The position numbers and the translations under genes were made by a program. The notes under the pieces were generated by a model. It saw only the letters and a list, made by a program, of their open reading frames with translations. It was not told the origin of the DNA and searched no databases. From assembly GCA_022009975.1 (NCBI GenBank), contig CP091733.1, positions 62,001 to 126,000 on the forward strand: DNA of 64,000 bases. The letters are read 5' to 3'. How positions within the stretch are numbered: position 1 is the stretch's first letter; every line of letters starts with the position of its first letter. This DNA is from Phocaeicola vulgatus (lineage in GTDB: Bacteria; Bacteroidota; Bacteroidia; Bacteroidales; Tannerellaceae). Shown here piece by piece: positions 19,401-29,863 of this stretch.

Positions 19401-20269
19401 TTAGTTCATGGACTGCCGATGATGCTAAGAATGAATTAATTAAGCAGGTTATATTGAACTATTTGAAGAAATATAAAGAGCTTGATGCCGAATTACGTCG
19501 TAAGAAGTTTGATTTGACTATCGGAGACGAACTTCCAACCGGTATTGTTCAGATGGCTAAAGTATATATAGCTAAGAAACGTAAGATTCAAGTGGGTGAT
19601 AAGATGGCAGGTCGCCACGGTAATAAAGGTATTGTTTCCAAGATTGTACGTCAGGAAGATATGCCTTTCTTGGCAGATGGTACTCCTGTAGATATCTGTT
19701 TGAATCCGTTGGGCGTGCCTTCTCGTATGAACTTGGGGCAGATTTTTGAAGCTGTATTAGGTTGGGCAGGTCGCAATTTGGATGTTAAGTTTGCCACACC
19801 TATCTTCGACGGTGCGTCTTTGGATGATTTGAATGAATGGACAGACAAGGCAGGAATTCCCCGTTATGGTAAGACCTATTTGTATGATGGAGGAACTGGT
19901 GAACGCTTTGACCAGCCTGCGACAGTCGGAGTTACTTACTTCTTGAAGTTAGGCCACATGGTCGATGACAAGATGCATGCTCGTTCTATTGGTCCGTACT
20001 CTTTGATAACGCAGCAGCCATTGGGAGGTAAGGCTCAGTTTGGTGGTCAGCGTTTCGGAGAAATGGAGGTATGGGCACTGGAAGCTTTCGGTGCCGCTCA
20101 TGTCTTGCAAGAAATCTTGACAATCAAGTCTGATGATGTTGTAGGACGTTCTAAAGCTTATGAAGCAATCGTCAAAGGTGACCCAATGCCACAACCTGGA
20201 ATTCCGGAGTCATTAAATGTGTTGCTCCACGAGTTGAGAGGTTTAGGTTTAAGCCTGACACTTGAATAA
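16459..20269 (+). CDS. rpoB: RNA polymerase beta subunit, two frameshifts
   Basis: Joined length is about 1270 residues, the normal size in Bacteroidales. Recognisable parts run in order: the N-terminal lobe ([20 protein letters not shown]), the rifampicin region ([24 protein letters not shown]), GRLCPIETPEGPNIGLI, the flap, GDKMAGRHGNKG, and the C-terminal clamp (FGGQRFGEMEVWALEAFGA). The frame breaks near 18155 (GTTTGC where one more T restores LRYYTAEEEE) and near 19003 (GACATTTG, where ATTTTG restores GDILIGKITPKGE). Both are one-base losses in T runs. Since rpoB is essential, they are almost certainly sequence errors. Cotranscribed with rpoC. Confidence 0.95.
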
Positions 20270-20288
20270 TTTCAATCAATGCAATAAT

Positions 20289-20318
20289 AAAGTAGATGGG
20301 GATTTCCCTGTCTACTTT
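20289..20318 (+). terminator. rpoB-rpoC intergenic hairpin
   Basis: Arms 20289-20301 and 20306-20318 pair over 13 bp with two G-T pairs and an ATTT loop. No strong T run follows, so it is more likely an mRNA-processing or stability element than a full terminator. Confidence 0.45.
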
Positions 20319-20350
20319 TCAAAATTGATAACTCTTTATAAATATAAAAT

Positions 20351-23300
20351 ATGGCCTTTAGAAAAGATAACAAGATAAAGAGTAACTTTACTAAAATAAC
20401 CATTGGCTTGGCTTCTCCGGAAGAGATTCTTGAAAACTCATTTGGTGAAGTTCTAAAGCCTGAAACGATTAACTATCGTACCTATAAGCCTGAACGTGAC
20501 GGTTTGTTCTGCGAACGTATTTTTGGTCCGATAAAGGACTATGAATGCCATTGCGGTAAGTATAAGCGTATCCGCTATAAAGGTATTGTATGTGACCGTT
20601 GTGGTGTGGAAGTTACCGAAAAGAAAGTACGACGCGAACGAATGGGACATATCCATTTGGTTGTTCCAATTGCTCACATTTGGTATTTCCGATCTCTTCC
20701 AAACAAGATAGGTTATTTGTTGGGCCTTCCGACAAAGAAGTTGGATGCTATCATCTATTATGAGAGATACGTAGTTGTCCAGCCGGGTTGTGTTGATACT
20801 GTCAGTGAACTGGATTTATTGTCTGAAGAAGAATACTTGGACATCTTGGATAATCTTCCAAAAGAAAATCAAATGTTGGAAGATTCAGATCCTAACAAGT
20901 TTATCGCGAAGATTGGTGCTGAAGCAATCTATGACTTGTTGACCCGTGTTGATTTGGATTCATTGTCATACGAGTTGCGCCACCGTGCAAATACTGATAG
21001 CTCACAGCAACGTAAATGAGGCTTTGAAACGTCTGCAGGTTGTTGAGTCATTCCGTGCATCTAAGGGTAAGAACAAACCAGAATGGATGATCATGAAGGT
21101 TGTTCCTGTTATTCCTCCAGAGCTTCGCCCATTGGTCCCGTTGGATGGTGGTCGTTTCGCCACTTCAGATTTGAATGATTTATATCGCCGTGTTATTATC
21201 CGTAATAACCGTCTAAAGCGATTGATAGATATTAAGGCACCTGAGGTTATTTTGAGAAATGAGAAACGCATGCTGCAAGAAGCTGTTGACTCATTGTTTG
21301 ATAACTCAAGAAAGTCAAGTGCGGTTAAGACGGATGCCAACCGTCCATTGAAATCTTTGTCTGACAGTTTGAAAGGTAAGCAAGGCCGTTTCCGTCAAAA
21401 CTTGTTAGGTAAACGTGTGGACTATTCGGCTCGTTCCGTTATCGTGGTTGGTCCTGAATTAAAGATGCATGAATGCGGTCTTCCTAAAAATATGGCAGCT
21501 GAGCTGTACAAGCCATTTATCATCCGTAAGTTGATAGAACGTGGTATTGTTAAAACTGTCAAATCTGCTAAGAAGATTGTAGACCGCAAAGAGCCAGTTG
21601 TTTGGGATATTTTGGAATATGTAATGAAGGGCCATCCTGTTTTGTTGAACCGTGCCCCTACTTTGCACCGCTTAGGTATCCAAGCATTCCAACCGAAATT
21701 GATTGAAGGTAAAGCAATCCAGCTCCATCCATTGGCTTGTACGGCGTTCAATGCCGACTTCGATGGTGACCAGATGGCTGTTCACTTGCCACTTGGCAAC
21801 GAAGCTGTACTTGAGGCGCAGATGTTGATGTTGGCTTCACATAATATATTGAACCCAGCTAACGGTGCTCCTATTACAGTGCCTTCTCAAGATATGGTGC
21901 TCGGATTATATTACATAACCAAGACGCGTGATGGCGCTCAAGGTGAAAACTTAGTTTTCTATGGTCCTGAAGAAGCTACTATTGCGTATAATGAGAAGAA
22001 ATTGGACATCCATGCCAAAATCAAGGTATATGTTGATGACTTGGATGAGAACGGTAATCTTGTTAAGAAGATGGTTGAGACTTCTGTTGGCCGTTTGATG
22101 GTTAACGAGTTTGTCCCGAAAGAAGTTGGTTTCTTAAATGAGGTATTGGGTAAGAAAGCTTTGCGTGATATAATCGGTAAAGTAATTAAGACTTGTGGCG
22201 TTGCTCGTACGGCTCGTTTCTTGGACGACATTAAGAACTTAGGTTATTATATGGCATTCAAGGGCGGTTTGTCATTCAACTTGGCTGACGTGTTGATTCC
22301 TCCTCAGAAAGACGAGTTTGTCAAGGAGGGTTATAGCGAAGTTGAGCAGATTATGGCTAACTATAACATGGGTTTCATTACGAATAACGAACGTTACAAC
22401 CAAATTATCGATACTTGGACACATGTTAACAGTAAGTTGTCTAAGGCATTGATTGACCAATTGACGGCTGATGATGATGGTTTCAATTCAATCTTTATGA
22501 TGATGGATTCTGGTGCTCGTGGTTCTAAAGAGCAGATTCGTCAGTTGTCTGGTATGCGTGGTTTGATGGCTAAGCCGCAGAAGAGTGGAGCTGAAGGTGG
22601 TCAAATTATCGAGAACCCTATCCTTTCTAACTTTAAAGAAGGTTTGTCAGTATTGGAGTACTTTATTTCTACCCACGGTGCTCGTAAAGGTTTGGCGGAT
22701 ACAGCTTTGAAGACTGCCGATGCCGGATATTTGACTCGTCGTTTGGTTGACGTTTCTCACGATGTTATTATCAACGAAGAGGACTGTGGAACTTTGCGTG
22801 GTTTGGTATGTACAGAATTGAAAAACAACGAGGATGTCATCGCTTCTTTATACGAACGTATATTAGGCCGTGTATCTGTGCATGATATCATTCATCCTTT
22901 GACAGGTGAAGTCATCGTCAAGGCAGGTGAAGAAATCCGTGAGGATGCCGCTAAGCAAATTCAAATGTCTCCGATTGAAAGCGTAGAAATACGTTCTGTA
23001 TTGACTTGTGAATCGAAGAAAGGCGTTTGTGCTAAATGTTATGGACGTAACTTAGCAACCAACCAGATGGTTCAGAAAGGTGAAGTGGTGGGTGTCATTG
23101 CCGCACAGTCAATCGGTGAACCGGGTACTCAGTTGACTTTGCGTACTTTCCACGTCGGTGGTATCGCATCTAACGTTGCAACAGAGAATAGTATTTCATG
23201 TAAATATGACAATGCTATCCTTAAGATTGATGAGTTGAGAGCTGTTAAGGCAGAAGAGACCTCAAGCAAGCCATATCAAGTTGTAGTCAGTCGTTTGGCT

Positions 23301-24638
23301 GAATTACATTTGATTGATCCGAATACGAAGATTGTATTGATGAGCCATAACATTCCTTACGGTTCTAAATTATTCTTCAACGACGGTGATACGGTTAAGA
23401 AAGGAGATGTGCTGATTGAATGGGATCCATTTAATGCTGTCATTGTTTCTGAAGTCACAGGTAAGTTGGAATTCGAAAGTGTCATTGAGAATGTCACTTA
23501 CAAAATCGAGAGTGATGAAACTACCGGTTTGAAAGAGAAGATTATCATTGAATCAAAAGATAAGACAAAAGCTCCGGCTGCTCATATCGTAGATGATAAT
23601 GGTAATTATTTGAAGAACTATTCATTGCCTTTGGGTGCACACGTTGTGAAAGAAGCAGGCGATGTAGTCAAAGCGGGTGAAGTATTGGTTAAGATTCCTC
23701 GTGCGGTAAGCAAGGCTGGTGATATCACTGGTGGTCTTCCTCGAGTAACGGAATTGTTTGAGGCTCGTAATCCTTCTAACCCGGCGATTGTTTCTGAAAT
23801 TGACGGAGAAGTAGGTTTTGGTAAGATTAAACGTGGTAACCGTGAAATTACCGTTACTTCTAAGTTGGGCGAGGTGAAGAAATATATGATTCCGTTGTCT
23901 AAGCAATTATTAGTTCAAGAAAACGACTATATTCGTGCTGGCATGCCATTATCTGATGGAGCTATTACTCCTTCTGACATATTAGCTATCATGGGTCCGA
24001 CTGCCGTTCAGGAGTACATTGTGAATGAAATTCAGGATGTATATCGTTTGCAAGGTGTGAAAATTAATGATAAGCACTTTGAGGTAATTGTTCGCCAAAT
24101 GATGCGTAAAGTCGAAATCATTGATCCGGGAGACTCTCGCTTCTTGGAACAACAAGTCGTTGACAAGTTGGAGGTAATGGATGAAAATGACCGTATTTGG
24201 GGCAAGAAAGTGGTTACAGATGCAGGTGATTCCCAAACATTGAAACCGGGTCAGATTGTAACAGCCCGTAAGTTGCGTGATGAAAACAGTATGTTGAAAC
24301 GTCGCGACATGAAATTGGTTGAAGTTCGTGATGCTATTCCGGCTACAGCTAATCAGATACTTCAGGGTATTACAAGAGCAGCACTTCAAACAAGTAGCTT
24401 CATGTCAGCTGCATCATTCCAGGAAACAACGAAGGTGTTGAATGAAGCTGCTATTAATGGTAAGGTGGATAACTTGGAAGGCTTGAAAGAAAACGTTATT
24501 TGTGGTCATTTGATTCCGGCAGGTACTGGTCAGCGTGAGTTTGACAAGCTGATTGTTGGAGCAAAAGATGAATTTGAAAGAATTGCGTCAAATCGTAGAA
24601 GCATTGTAGATTTCAATGCGATGGATAAAGACGATTAA
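20351..24638 (+). CDS. rpoC: RNA polymerase beta' subunit, one frameshift
   Basis: Joined length is about 1429 residues. The N-terminal zinc site is seen in CHCGKYKRIRYKGIVCDRCGVEV, the active-site NADFDGDQMAVH with its three Asp ligands, the bridge helix/trigger loop region (GARKGLADTALKTADAGYLTRRLVDVSHDV), and the second zinc site (CESKKGVCAKCYGRNLA). One break lies in the A run at about 21013-21016, between SSQQRK and NEALKRLQVVE. The open frame of the downstream part extends spuriously to 20946. As with rpoB, a sequence error is the likely cause. Confidence 0.95.
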
Positions 24639-24661
24639 ATAGAAATTCAGTAAATTAGAAA

Positions 24662-24706
24662 AAGAAGCTGCGTCAAAACAACCTTTTTTGACGCAGCTTC
24701 TTTTTT
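24662..24706 (+). terminator. rpoC terminator
   Basis: Long hairpin (arms about 24662-24678 and 24685-24702; core AAGAAGCTGCGTCAAAA) with a TTTTTT tail. It closes the tuf-rpoC block. The core GCTGCGTCAAAA is shared with three other hairpins in this window. Confidence 0.85.
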
Positions 24707-24811
24707 GTACTCAAGCACAATCTTTTCAATGTGCTTGCGTGCATCAATCGTTAGAATTTGAACAAATATTTATTTTGAATTTGTGTAAGTTATTATTGGC
24801 GCAGGCCAAAG

Positions 24812-24866
24812 AATATAACACTGTTTAAACAGCGTTAAAACACCATTTAAACGCTGTTTTAAAACA
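24812..24866. repeat. 11-bp-phased AT-tract repeat, copy A
   Basis: Five successive 11-bp units: AATATAACACT, GTTTAAACAGC, GTTAAAACACC, ATTTAAACGCT, GTTTTAAAACA. Each has an AT tract at the same register followed by a three-base GC-containing spacer. It lies in the 24639-25109 gap, which has no gene, between the rpoC terminator and an IS element. Related arrays are at 30530 and 54113. Confidence 0.7.
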
Positions 24867-25054
24867 TCATTAATAATCAGACAGAACCCATTATAATAAG
24901 AATTAGGATACGACAAAGCTTTAGTACAATGCCGGGAGTGTTGAGAAGATGTTGGCAGTTAAATTAGGGATAGTCGCAAAACACTTTGAAAGTTCACAAC
25001 TTATTGATTGCTAATGTGGTATATTTGTTGTAATTTAGCTAAAGGAAATAAAAA

Positions 25055-25092
25055 TTCCTCCGAATACCGTAGAAAAGTAAACTTCGGAGGAA
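25055..25092 (+). promoter_or_regulatory. hairpin hiding a GGAGG upstream of the transposase
   Basis: Arms 25055-25064 and 25083-25092 (TTCCTCCGAA/TTCGGAGGAA) pair perfectly over 10 bp; the right arm contains GGAGG. The hairpin ends 17 bases before the transposase ATG, and 0 bases before another ATG at 25093. Insertion sequences often hide their ribosome site this way to block expression from outside promoters. Confidence 0.5.
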
Positions 25093-25109
25093 ATGAGCAA
25101 AAATAACCC

Positions 25110-26498
25110 ATGGCAAAAGTACGAAATTTATCTGACATTCAGCAAGAGATTGCATTCACAGAGTTTGATTTTTATCAGCAATATGTAGAAACCTTCAAAA
25201 CGAGTGAACTTGGACGCATCCAGTCACTTCTTCCTCTTCGAGAAATGGCGATATCGTTTGGGTTGATTGAGGAGAAGCCAAAGAACATAAGGGCTAAAAG
25301 AGGCAGAAAGTCCTTCTTCACCCCTGAAGGCAAGGTGGCATTGGCATTCTTGAAGATGTATACAGGATTGTCAGCTCCGAAATTGATGGAGGCATTGAAT
25401 GGAAACATCTATTATCAGATCTTCTGCGGCATCAGGATCAGTCCTAAGAACCAGTTGACAAACTATAAGTTGATTGACAATATATTGTTGGAACTGTCCA
25501 AGAAGCTGAAGATCCAAGAGCAGCAGAAGGTGCTTGCAGATGCATGGAAACCATACATGAAGAACCTTGATACAGTGTATACTGATGCCAGTTGCTATGA
25601 AAGTCTGATGCGTTTCCCGACCGATGTGAAGTTGCTTTGGGAATGTGTTGAGAGAGCATACAAGATGATGTGCAGTATCAGTTCCAAGCTAGGTGAACAT
25701 AGATTGAGGACAAAGTACAACGATATGGAGAAGGCGAATCTGGCTTACAGGAAGCAGCGTAAGCACACCCACAAGCAGACACGAAAGATGATAATGAGAT
25801 TGCTTGCATTGCTGTGCAAGATGCTCGGTGAGATCCGCAGACAGATGCGTGTCCATAGTTGCGAGGGACTGCTGAGCGACAAGCAGTTGAATATGCTTGG
25901 GCTCATCACAAGGGTATATCGTCAGCAGAAGAATCACTTCAAGAGTGGCGACTCTCGCGAGAGCATACCGAACCGCATCGTAAGTCTCGACAAACCACAT
26001 ATCAGACCGATTGTCAGAGGCAAGGAAACCAAGACTGTAGAGTTTGGAGCGAAGAGCAACAACATATTGATTGATGGGGTCTCATTCATTGAGAAACTCT
26101 CATTCAACGCCTTCAATGAGGGTACAAGGCTGAAGCATTGCGTGTCATTGTCTAATAAGCTTACCGGAGTACCGGTGAAGAAGATAGCTGGCGACCAAGG
26201 TTACTCCGGAAACGACAACAGAACATTCTGCAAAGAGAATGGTATTGAGACCTCCTTCACTCAGAAAGGCAGGACTGGCAAGAACGAGGTGAAGAATGCT
26301 ACCAAAAGAGAACTTTCCAGAGTGAGAGCTACAGAGATGGAAGGCTCATTCGGTACCCAGAAGCAACATTACGGACTGCGAAAGATAGCAGCGAGAATAA
26401 AGTCGACAGAGATTTTGCTGATTTTCTTCGGTATCCACACAGCAAATGTGGTCAACCTCGCAAGACGAGAGTCGGTCCAAGTCGCCCTTGCAGCCTGA
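25110..26498 (+). CDS. IS1182/IS5-like DDE transposase
   Basis: 462 residues, uninterrupted. The N-terminal DUF772-type domain is seen in GRKSFFTPEGKVALAFLKMYTGLSAPKLMEAL; the DDE core has Asp in VYTDASCYES, Asp in IAGDQGYSGNDN, and Glu in TEMEGSFGTQKQHYGL. Cut-and-paste transposase acting on its own ends. A perfect 10-bp hairpin terminator follows at 26563. I could not fix the terminal inverted repeats, so the element's ends are unresolved. It appears intact and may be active. Confidence 0.85.
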   Translation: MAKVRNLSDIQQEIAFTEFDFYQQYVETFKTSELGRIQSLLPLREMAISFGLIEEKPKNIRAKRGRKSFFTPEGKVALAFLKMYTGLSAPKLMEALNGNIYYQIFCGIRISPKNQLTNYKLIDNILLELSKKLKIQEQQKVLADAWKPYMKNLDTVYTDASCYESLMRFPTDVKLLWECVERAYKMMCSISSKLGEHRLRTKYNDMEKANLAYRKQRKHTHKQTRKMIMRLLALLCKMLGEIRRQMRVHSCEGLLSDKQLNMLGLITRVYRQQKNHFKSGDSRESIPNRIVSLDKPHIRPIVRGKETKTVEFGAKSNNILIDGVSFIEKLSFNAFNEGTRLKHCVSLSNKLTGVPVKKIAGDQGYSGNDNRTFCKENGIETSFTQKGRTGKNEVKNATKRELSRVRATEMEGSFGTQKQHYGLRKIAARIKSTEILLIFFGIHTANVVNLARRESVQVALAA

Positions 26499-26562
26499 TG
26501 TTCTACGCGTGGAGAGCAACTTTATGGGAGTGGTGGCTCCAGACGTGACTGAAAACGAGAAA

Positions 26563-26586
26563 ATCGGCTCTGAAACCAGAGCCGAT
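26563..26586 (+). terminator. hairpin after the IS1182-like transposase
   Basis: Arms 26563-26572 and 26577-26586 (ATCGGCTCTG) form a perfect 10-bp stem with an AAAC loop; a poor T tract follows. It probably ends transposase mRNA. Confidence 0.55.
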
Positions 26587-26683
26587 GATATAAACACGAT
26601 GAGTTTAATCGGGAAAATACGGGAACGTCTGCCGGTTAACTCAGATTGAAGGAATTAAATGATTATCCCAAATTAAAAACAAT

Positions 26684-26875
26684 ATGAACTACAAGCGTTT
26701 CCGACATTTTGGGAAGGATAAGGTCTTCATGGACTTTGCCTTCCTAGCCATTGCTTTCAATATAAAAAAGATGTGTGCAAAACTGACAAAAGAGGGTATG
26801 AACTGGCTGATTAGTCTGTTTTATGAGCTTACAGCTGCTGTTTTTAGATGCTGGAAACATACAATACTTCGGTAA
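26684..26875 (+). pseudogene. C-terminal remnant of a second IS1182-type transposase
   Basis: The 63-residue frame MNYKRFRHFGKDKVFMDFAF ... AIAFNIKKMCAKL matches the usual carboxyl end of Bacteroidales IS1182-family transposases, whose N-terminal 400 residues are absent. It lies directly after a complete copy of a different member, so this spot has taken more than one insertion. The rest of 26499-27088 shows no other gene. Confidence 0.6.
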
Positions 26876-27040
26876 ATTTTTACCGATAAATTAAAATTAA
26901 ACATAGAATCGGCATAATCCGGTTCAAAAATATATTCAAGAGATCATTGAAATACTGTCAAAGATGAATCGTCAAGAAGTAAGATAAGGGATGAAAAATA
27001 TATGCTAAACAGCTGATAATAAAGAAGTAAGGTATTGCGC

Positions 27041-28328
27041 AACTCGTTGTTTTTTTAGTAAATTACAAGTACGTTACCACTTTTAATTATGACTAAAGAA
27101 TCACTCCTTATGCAATACCAATCCGAGTGCAGAAACGCTCTCGAATCAGTTGTAAATATAAGCAAATCTTTTCAGAAAGTATTCATGGATGCAATGAAAT
27201 TATTCATGGCTATACCTGACCGCATCAATTTCCTGCAAATGGGACGATATGGATGTTTCTCGGAACAGACATACCGTAACAATTTTAAGAGCGACAGCCT
27301 TGACTGGTTTTCCTTCAATGAAACCATCATCAAGGAACACCTTAAAGGCAGTCGCAAGGCAATAGCCATTGATCCGTCTTTCATTCCCAAATCAGGCAGC
27401 AAAACGCCGTGAATTGGTTATTTCTGGTCCGGTTGTGCCGGTGAATACAGGCGTGGACTGGAAATAACGGGGATCGGAGTTATAGACGTTGACAACCATG
27501 AGTGTATGGCTTTGGGCTCTGTACAGACACCTGACAATACAACGCTGGAAAGCCTGGAGAAGAACCTTGTGGACTGGTATAGCTCTTACCTTATCAGCAT
27601 ACAAGAGCATCTGAAACGGATTTCCAACAGGGTGGTATGTGACGCTTTCTTTTCAAAGGCAACTTTTATCAAGCCGTTGTGCGAAAATGATTTCCATGTA
27701 ATAAGCCGTTTCAGGAATGATTCCGTACTGTTTTATCCTACTTTGGAAAAAGGATAGGAAAACGCGGACGGCCAAAATTACATGACGGAAAGATTGACTT
27801 TGAAAATCTGGACACCACCAGGTGTACCGAATACAAAGTGGACAAGGGCAGACTTTACGGACTGAAAGCATACTCCAAAGCACTCAGACATTTTGTGATT
27901 CTGGCTGTATGGTATCCTATGGATGGAAGAACTGACAAATGGCAGCTGTATTTCTCCACGGACGAGATGCAGGATGCCAAGGAGGTTTTAGACTTCTACA
28001 GGACACGTTTCCAGCTCGAATTCTGCTTTCGCGATGCCAAGCAACATGCTGGAATGACGAACTGTCAGGCAACCGAATTCAGAAAACCGGCATTTCACTT
28101 CAACGCATCACTTACAGCGATAAACCTTGCCAAGGCTGCTTGTAAGAAGATGGGAATGAAATTTTCCATATCCTCATGCAAGTCGGTCATACACAATACT
28201 TACATGCTTGAACGATTTATTTACGTGTCTGGGATTGAACCTAACACGCATTTAATTGACAAACTTTTCAAAGAACTCATTTTATTTACCGCCAAAGCCG
28301 ATTAGGCTTGACGAATTTTTAACGAACT
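27041..28328 (+). mobile_element. IS4-family insertion sequence (approximate ends)
   Basis: Proposed ends are AACTCGTT at 27041-27048 and AACGAACT at 28321-28328, an inverted pair matching at 6 of 8 positions. The right end coincides with the point where the AMP-ligase fragment loses its homology, which supports insertion into that gene. Ends are inferred. Confidence 0.45.
27089..28305 (+). pseudogene. IS4-family transposase with one in-frame TGA and one frameshift
   Basis: The catalytic set is complete: Asp in AIAIDPSFIPKSG, Asp in RVVCDAFFSK, and the YREK signature Y-x2-R-x3-E-x6-K in FYRTRFQLEFCFRDAKQ. An in-frame TGA at 27410-27412 replaces what is normally Gly in KTPGIG; the same frame then continues to 27757, where a shift near 27745-27760 moves the rest (GKRGRPKLHDGKIDFEN onward) to another frame. 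Total length is about 405 residues. The TGA could be a true inactivating mutation, since it is not a homopolymer error. Confidence 0.8.
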
Positions 28329-28785
28329 ATTGTAAATCCTATATCTCCAGAATTTATCCATTTTTGCGAATCCGAATTAAAAGACTCATACTTTTCATCT
28401 TTCTCGATTTTCTGAACCATTTCAGGAGAAAGATATCCAAGTGATAGGATTTCACTAGCAATGTATATATCGCCAATTTCCTCTTCTTTGCAGTCTAAAC
28501 CAGACTTTTCATTTACAATTCGGATCTTAATGCGGTCTTTAATTCCTCCGTTGGAAACAATTGCTTTTCCGTAAGGCTCTTTTTCTATTGTTTTATAACG
28601 AGTGGTAGAAGATTTGTAGCCACTAATTACCCCACAAGTTTCTGTCATTCCATATGCCGGAACAATGGATGCTGCATTAAACTGATAGGATTTGTAGCTT
28701 TCGATAAAATTATTCAAATCATCATGATGGGCTAACTCGCCACCACATACGATCGTTATTAGCGAAGATAGGTCATATGATACCC
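28319..28785 (-). pseudogene. AMP-binding (acyl-CoA synthetase/fatty-acyl-AMP ligase) fragment, cut at both ends
   Basis: An internal piece of an ANL-superfamily adenylating enzyme: DLSSLITIVCGGELAH, then motif A5-like VPAYGMTETCGVISG, then WINSGDIGF near A8. The 3' end is lost at the IS4 boundary, where a stop is acquired after IVR. The 5' end stops at about 28775-28790, where homology switches to a conjugative-element gene on the same strand. With no start, no C-domain and no P-loop (A3), it cannot be functional. Confidence 0.7.
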
Positions 28786-29184
28786 GACGGTTATCGTAAA
28801 GGTGTAGAGAGCCGCATTGGCTTCAATGGGCAGAGGCAAGGCAAGTATCCACCAATTAAGGAAGAAAAAGACAAAGCCGACGCCCATGAATACCACTATT
28901 TTCGACCATGTGATATGCTCCTCTTTCACACCCTTTGTACCCAGATAGGAAAGCCCCATCAGCACCAGCGCAAAGAGTTTGGTGTAGAGCATATTGCCAA
29001 ACAGTCCCGCCGTGCGGTGGAAGTTCATCAGAATCCTGTCCACCACACCGATATTCACACCCCATAGCCGTATCGCTTCATAGCAATACCAATAGAGATG
29101 GGCAACCACCAATATGATACTTACGGCACGCAGAAAATCCATGATTTTCGCCAGTGCCCTCAAATCGTCTTCTTGTTGTGACAT
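28759..29184 (-). pseudogene. N-terminal remnant of a conjugative coupling protein (MobC/TraG-type, YWFCY domain)
   Basis: MSQQEDDLRALAKIMDFLRA then VVAHLYWYCYEAIRLWG and several membrane segments (LFALVLMGLSYLG, VVFMGVGFVFFFLNWWIL) match the N-terminal YWFCY domain of type IV coupling proteins in CTnDOT-like elements. The ATPase domain is gone: the frame ends after YHMTYLR at a junction with the AMP-ligase fragment. It starts 14 bases after the stop of the small ArdA-like gene. Confidence 0.75.
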
Positions 29185-29198
29185 AATCTTTCTGTTTT

Positions 29199-29426
29199 TT
29201 AGAGTTTACGTTGTTTTCTTTTCTTTCGTTGCATCCGTCTGCGGAACTGTTCTTCCTCGTCCTCGTGTATCTCGGCACAACGCTCCATAAAGCCGTCCAA
29301 ATCGTAGAAGTCCGAAAGTTCCACCCATTCGCCCTGCAATGAGCCGTTGTTGTACTTGGCATAAGTGCCTACATAGATGCGTGCTTCGTTCAAATCCTTT
29401 GCTTCCATTTTTCTTTTGTTGTTCAA
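29199..29426 (-). CDS. short ArdA N-terminal-domain-like protein
   Basis: 75 residues. Positions about 13-60 (ARIYVGTYAKYNNGSLQGEWVEL ... FMERCAEIHEDEE) match the N-terminal domain of ArdA antirestriction proteins, DNA mimics that block type I restriction. The second and third ArdA domains are missing and are replaced by a very basic tail (RRRMQRKKRKQRKL), the opposite charge of a DNA mimic. It may be a truncated gene or a separate short family found in Bacteroides conjugative elements. It starts 4 bases past the PcfK-like stop. Confidence 0.55.
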   Translation of the reverse strand: MNNKRKMEAKDLNEARIYVGTYAKYNNGSLQGEWVELSDFYDLDGFMERCAEIHEDEEEQFRRRMQRKKRKQRKL

Positions 29427-29429
29427 GGG

Positions 29430-29846
29430 TTAAAACTCGAATAATGAGGGTTGTGCTATCTGCTGTTCCACCTGCTTCTCCGCTTTTGGTTTCTTGGCGG
29501 TCAGTTTGCGGTATTCCTCTGCTTGGTATCGCTCGATAGCCTTTTTCCGTGCTTCTGCTTTTTCCTCCTCTGTAAGTTCGATAGTATGGTTTACCACGAC
29601 TTGGCAGTTGATGGACTTGCCCACCTCGATGTTATCCTCATCGTAGTAGTGAACGGCAAGGGAATATACCTCCTCATCGGACAGACCTGCACACCCCATT
29701 CTTTGGACTTCCGTCAAGATGTAGGTAATGCACTCGTCTATGTTTTTATTCTCCTTGCGGAAACTCTCTGCAAAGAGTTCATCGTATGATGCTCTGGTTT
29801 CCAAATAGTTTTGGATAACGTCCTTGAAATGTTCTGTACCTTTCAT
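29430..29846 (-). CDS. PcfK-like conjugative-element protein
   Basis: 138 residues from MKGTEHFKDVIQNYLETRASYDELF. It has the family core IDECITYILTEVQRMGCAGLSDEEVYSLAVHYYDEDNIEVG and the ending QPSLFEF, all typical of PcfK-like proteins in Bacteroidales conjugative transposons. Function is not defined. The open frame extends 23 codons further upstream, but MKGTEHF is the conserved start. Part of a compact minus-strand operon remnant. Confidence 0.8.
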   Translation of the reverse strand: MKGTEHFKDVIQNYLETRASYDELFAESFRKENKNIDECITYILTEVQRMGCAGLSDEEVYSLAVHYYDEDNIEVGKSINCQVVVNHTIELTEEEKAEARKKAIERYQAEEYRKLTAKKPKAEKQVEQQIAQPSLFEF

Positions 29847-29863
29847 TGTGGTTGATGTTTTAA

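Noticed and set aside
18140..21020. Programmed frameshifting or split subunits in rpoB and rpoC
   Set aside because: The breaks are at ordinary homopolymers, at different places in domains, and the same error type occurs all over the window; sequence error is simpler.
25093..25110. Transposase start at ATG 25093
   Set aside because: That frame stops after about 30 codons; the family's N-terminus MAKVRNLS begins at 25110. A one-base error could still join them.
27410..27412. Selenocysteine or other recoding of TGA
   Set aside because: The position is normally Gly, no SECIS-like structure is evident, and a further frameshift follows in the same gene.
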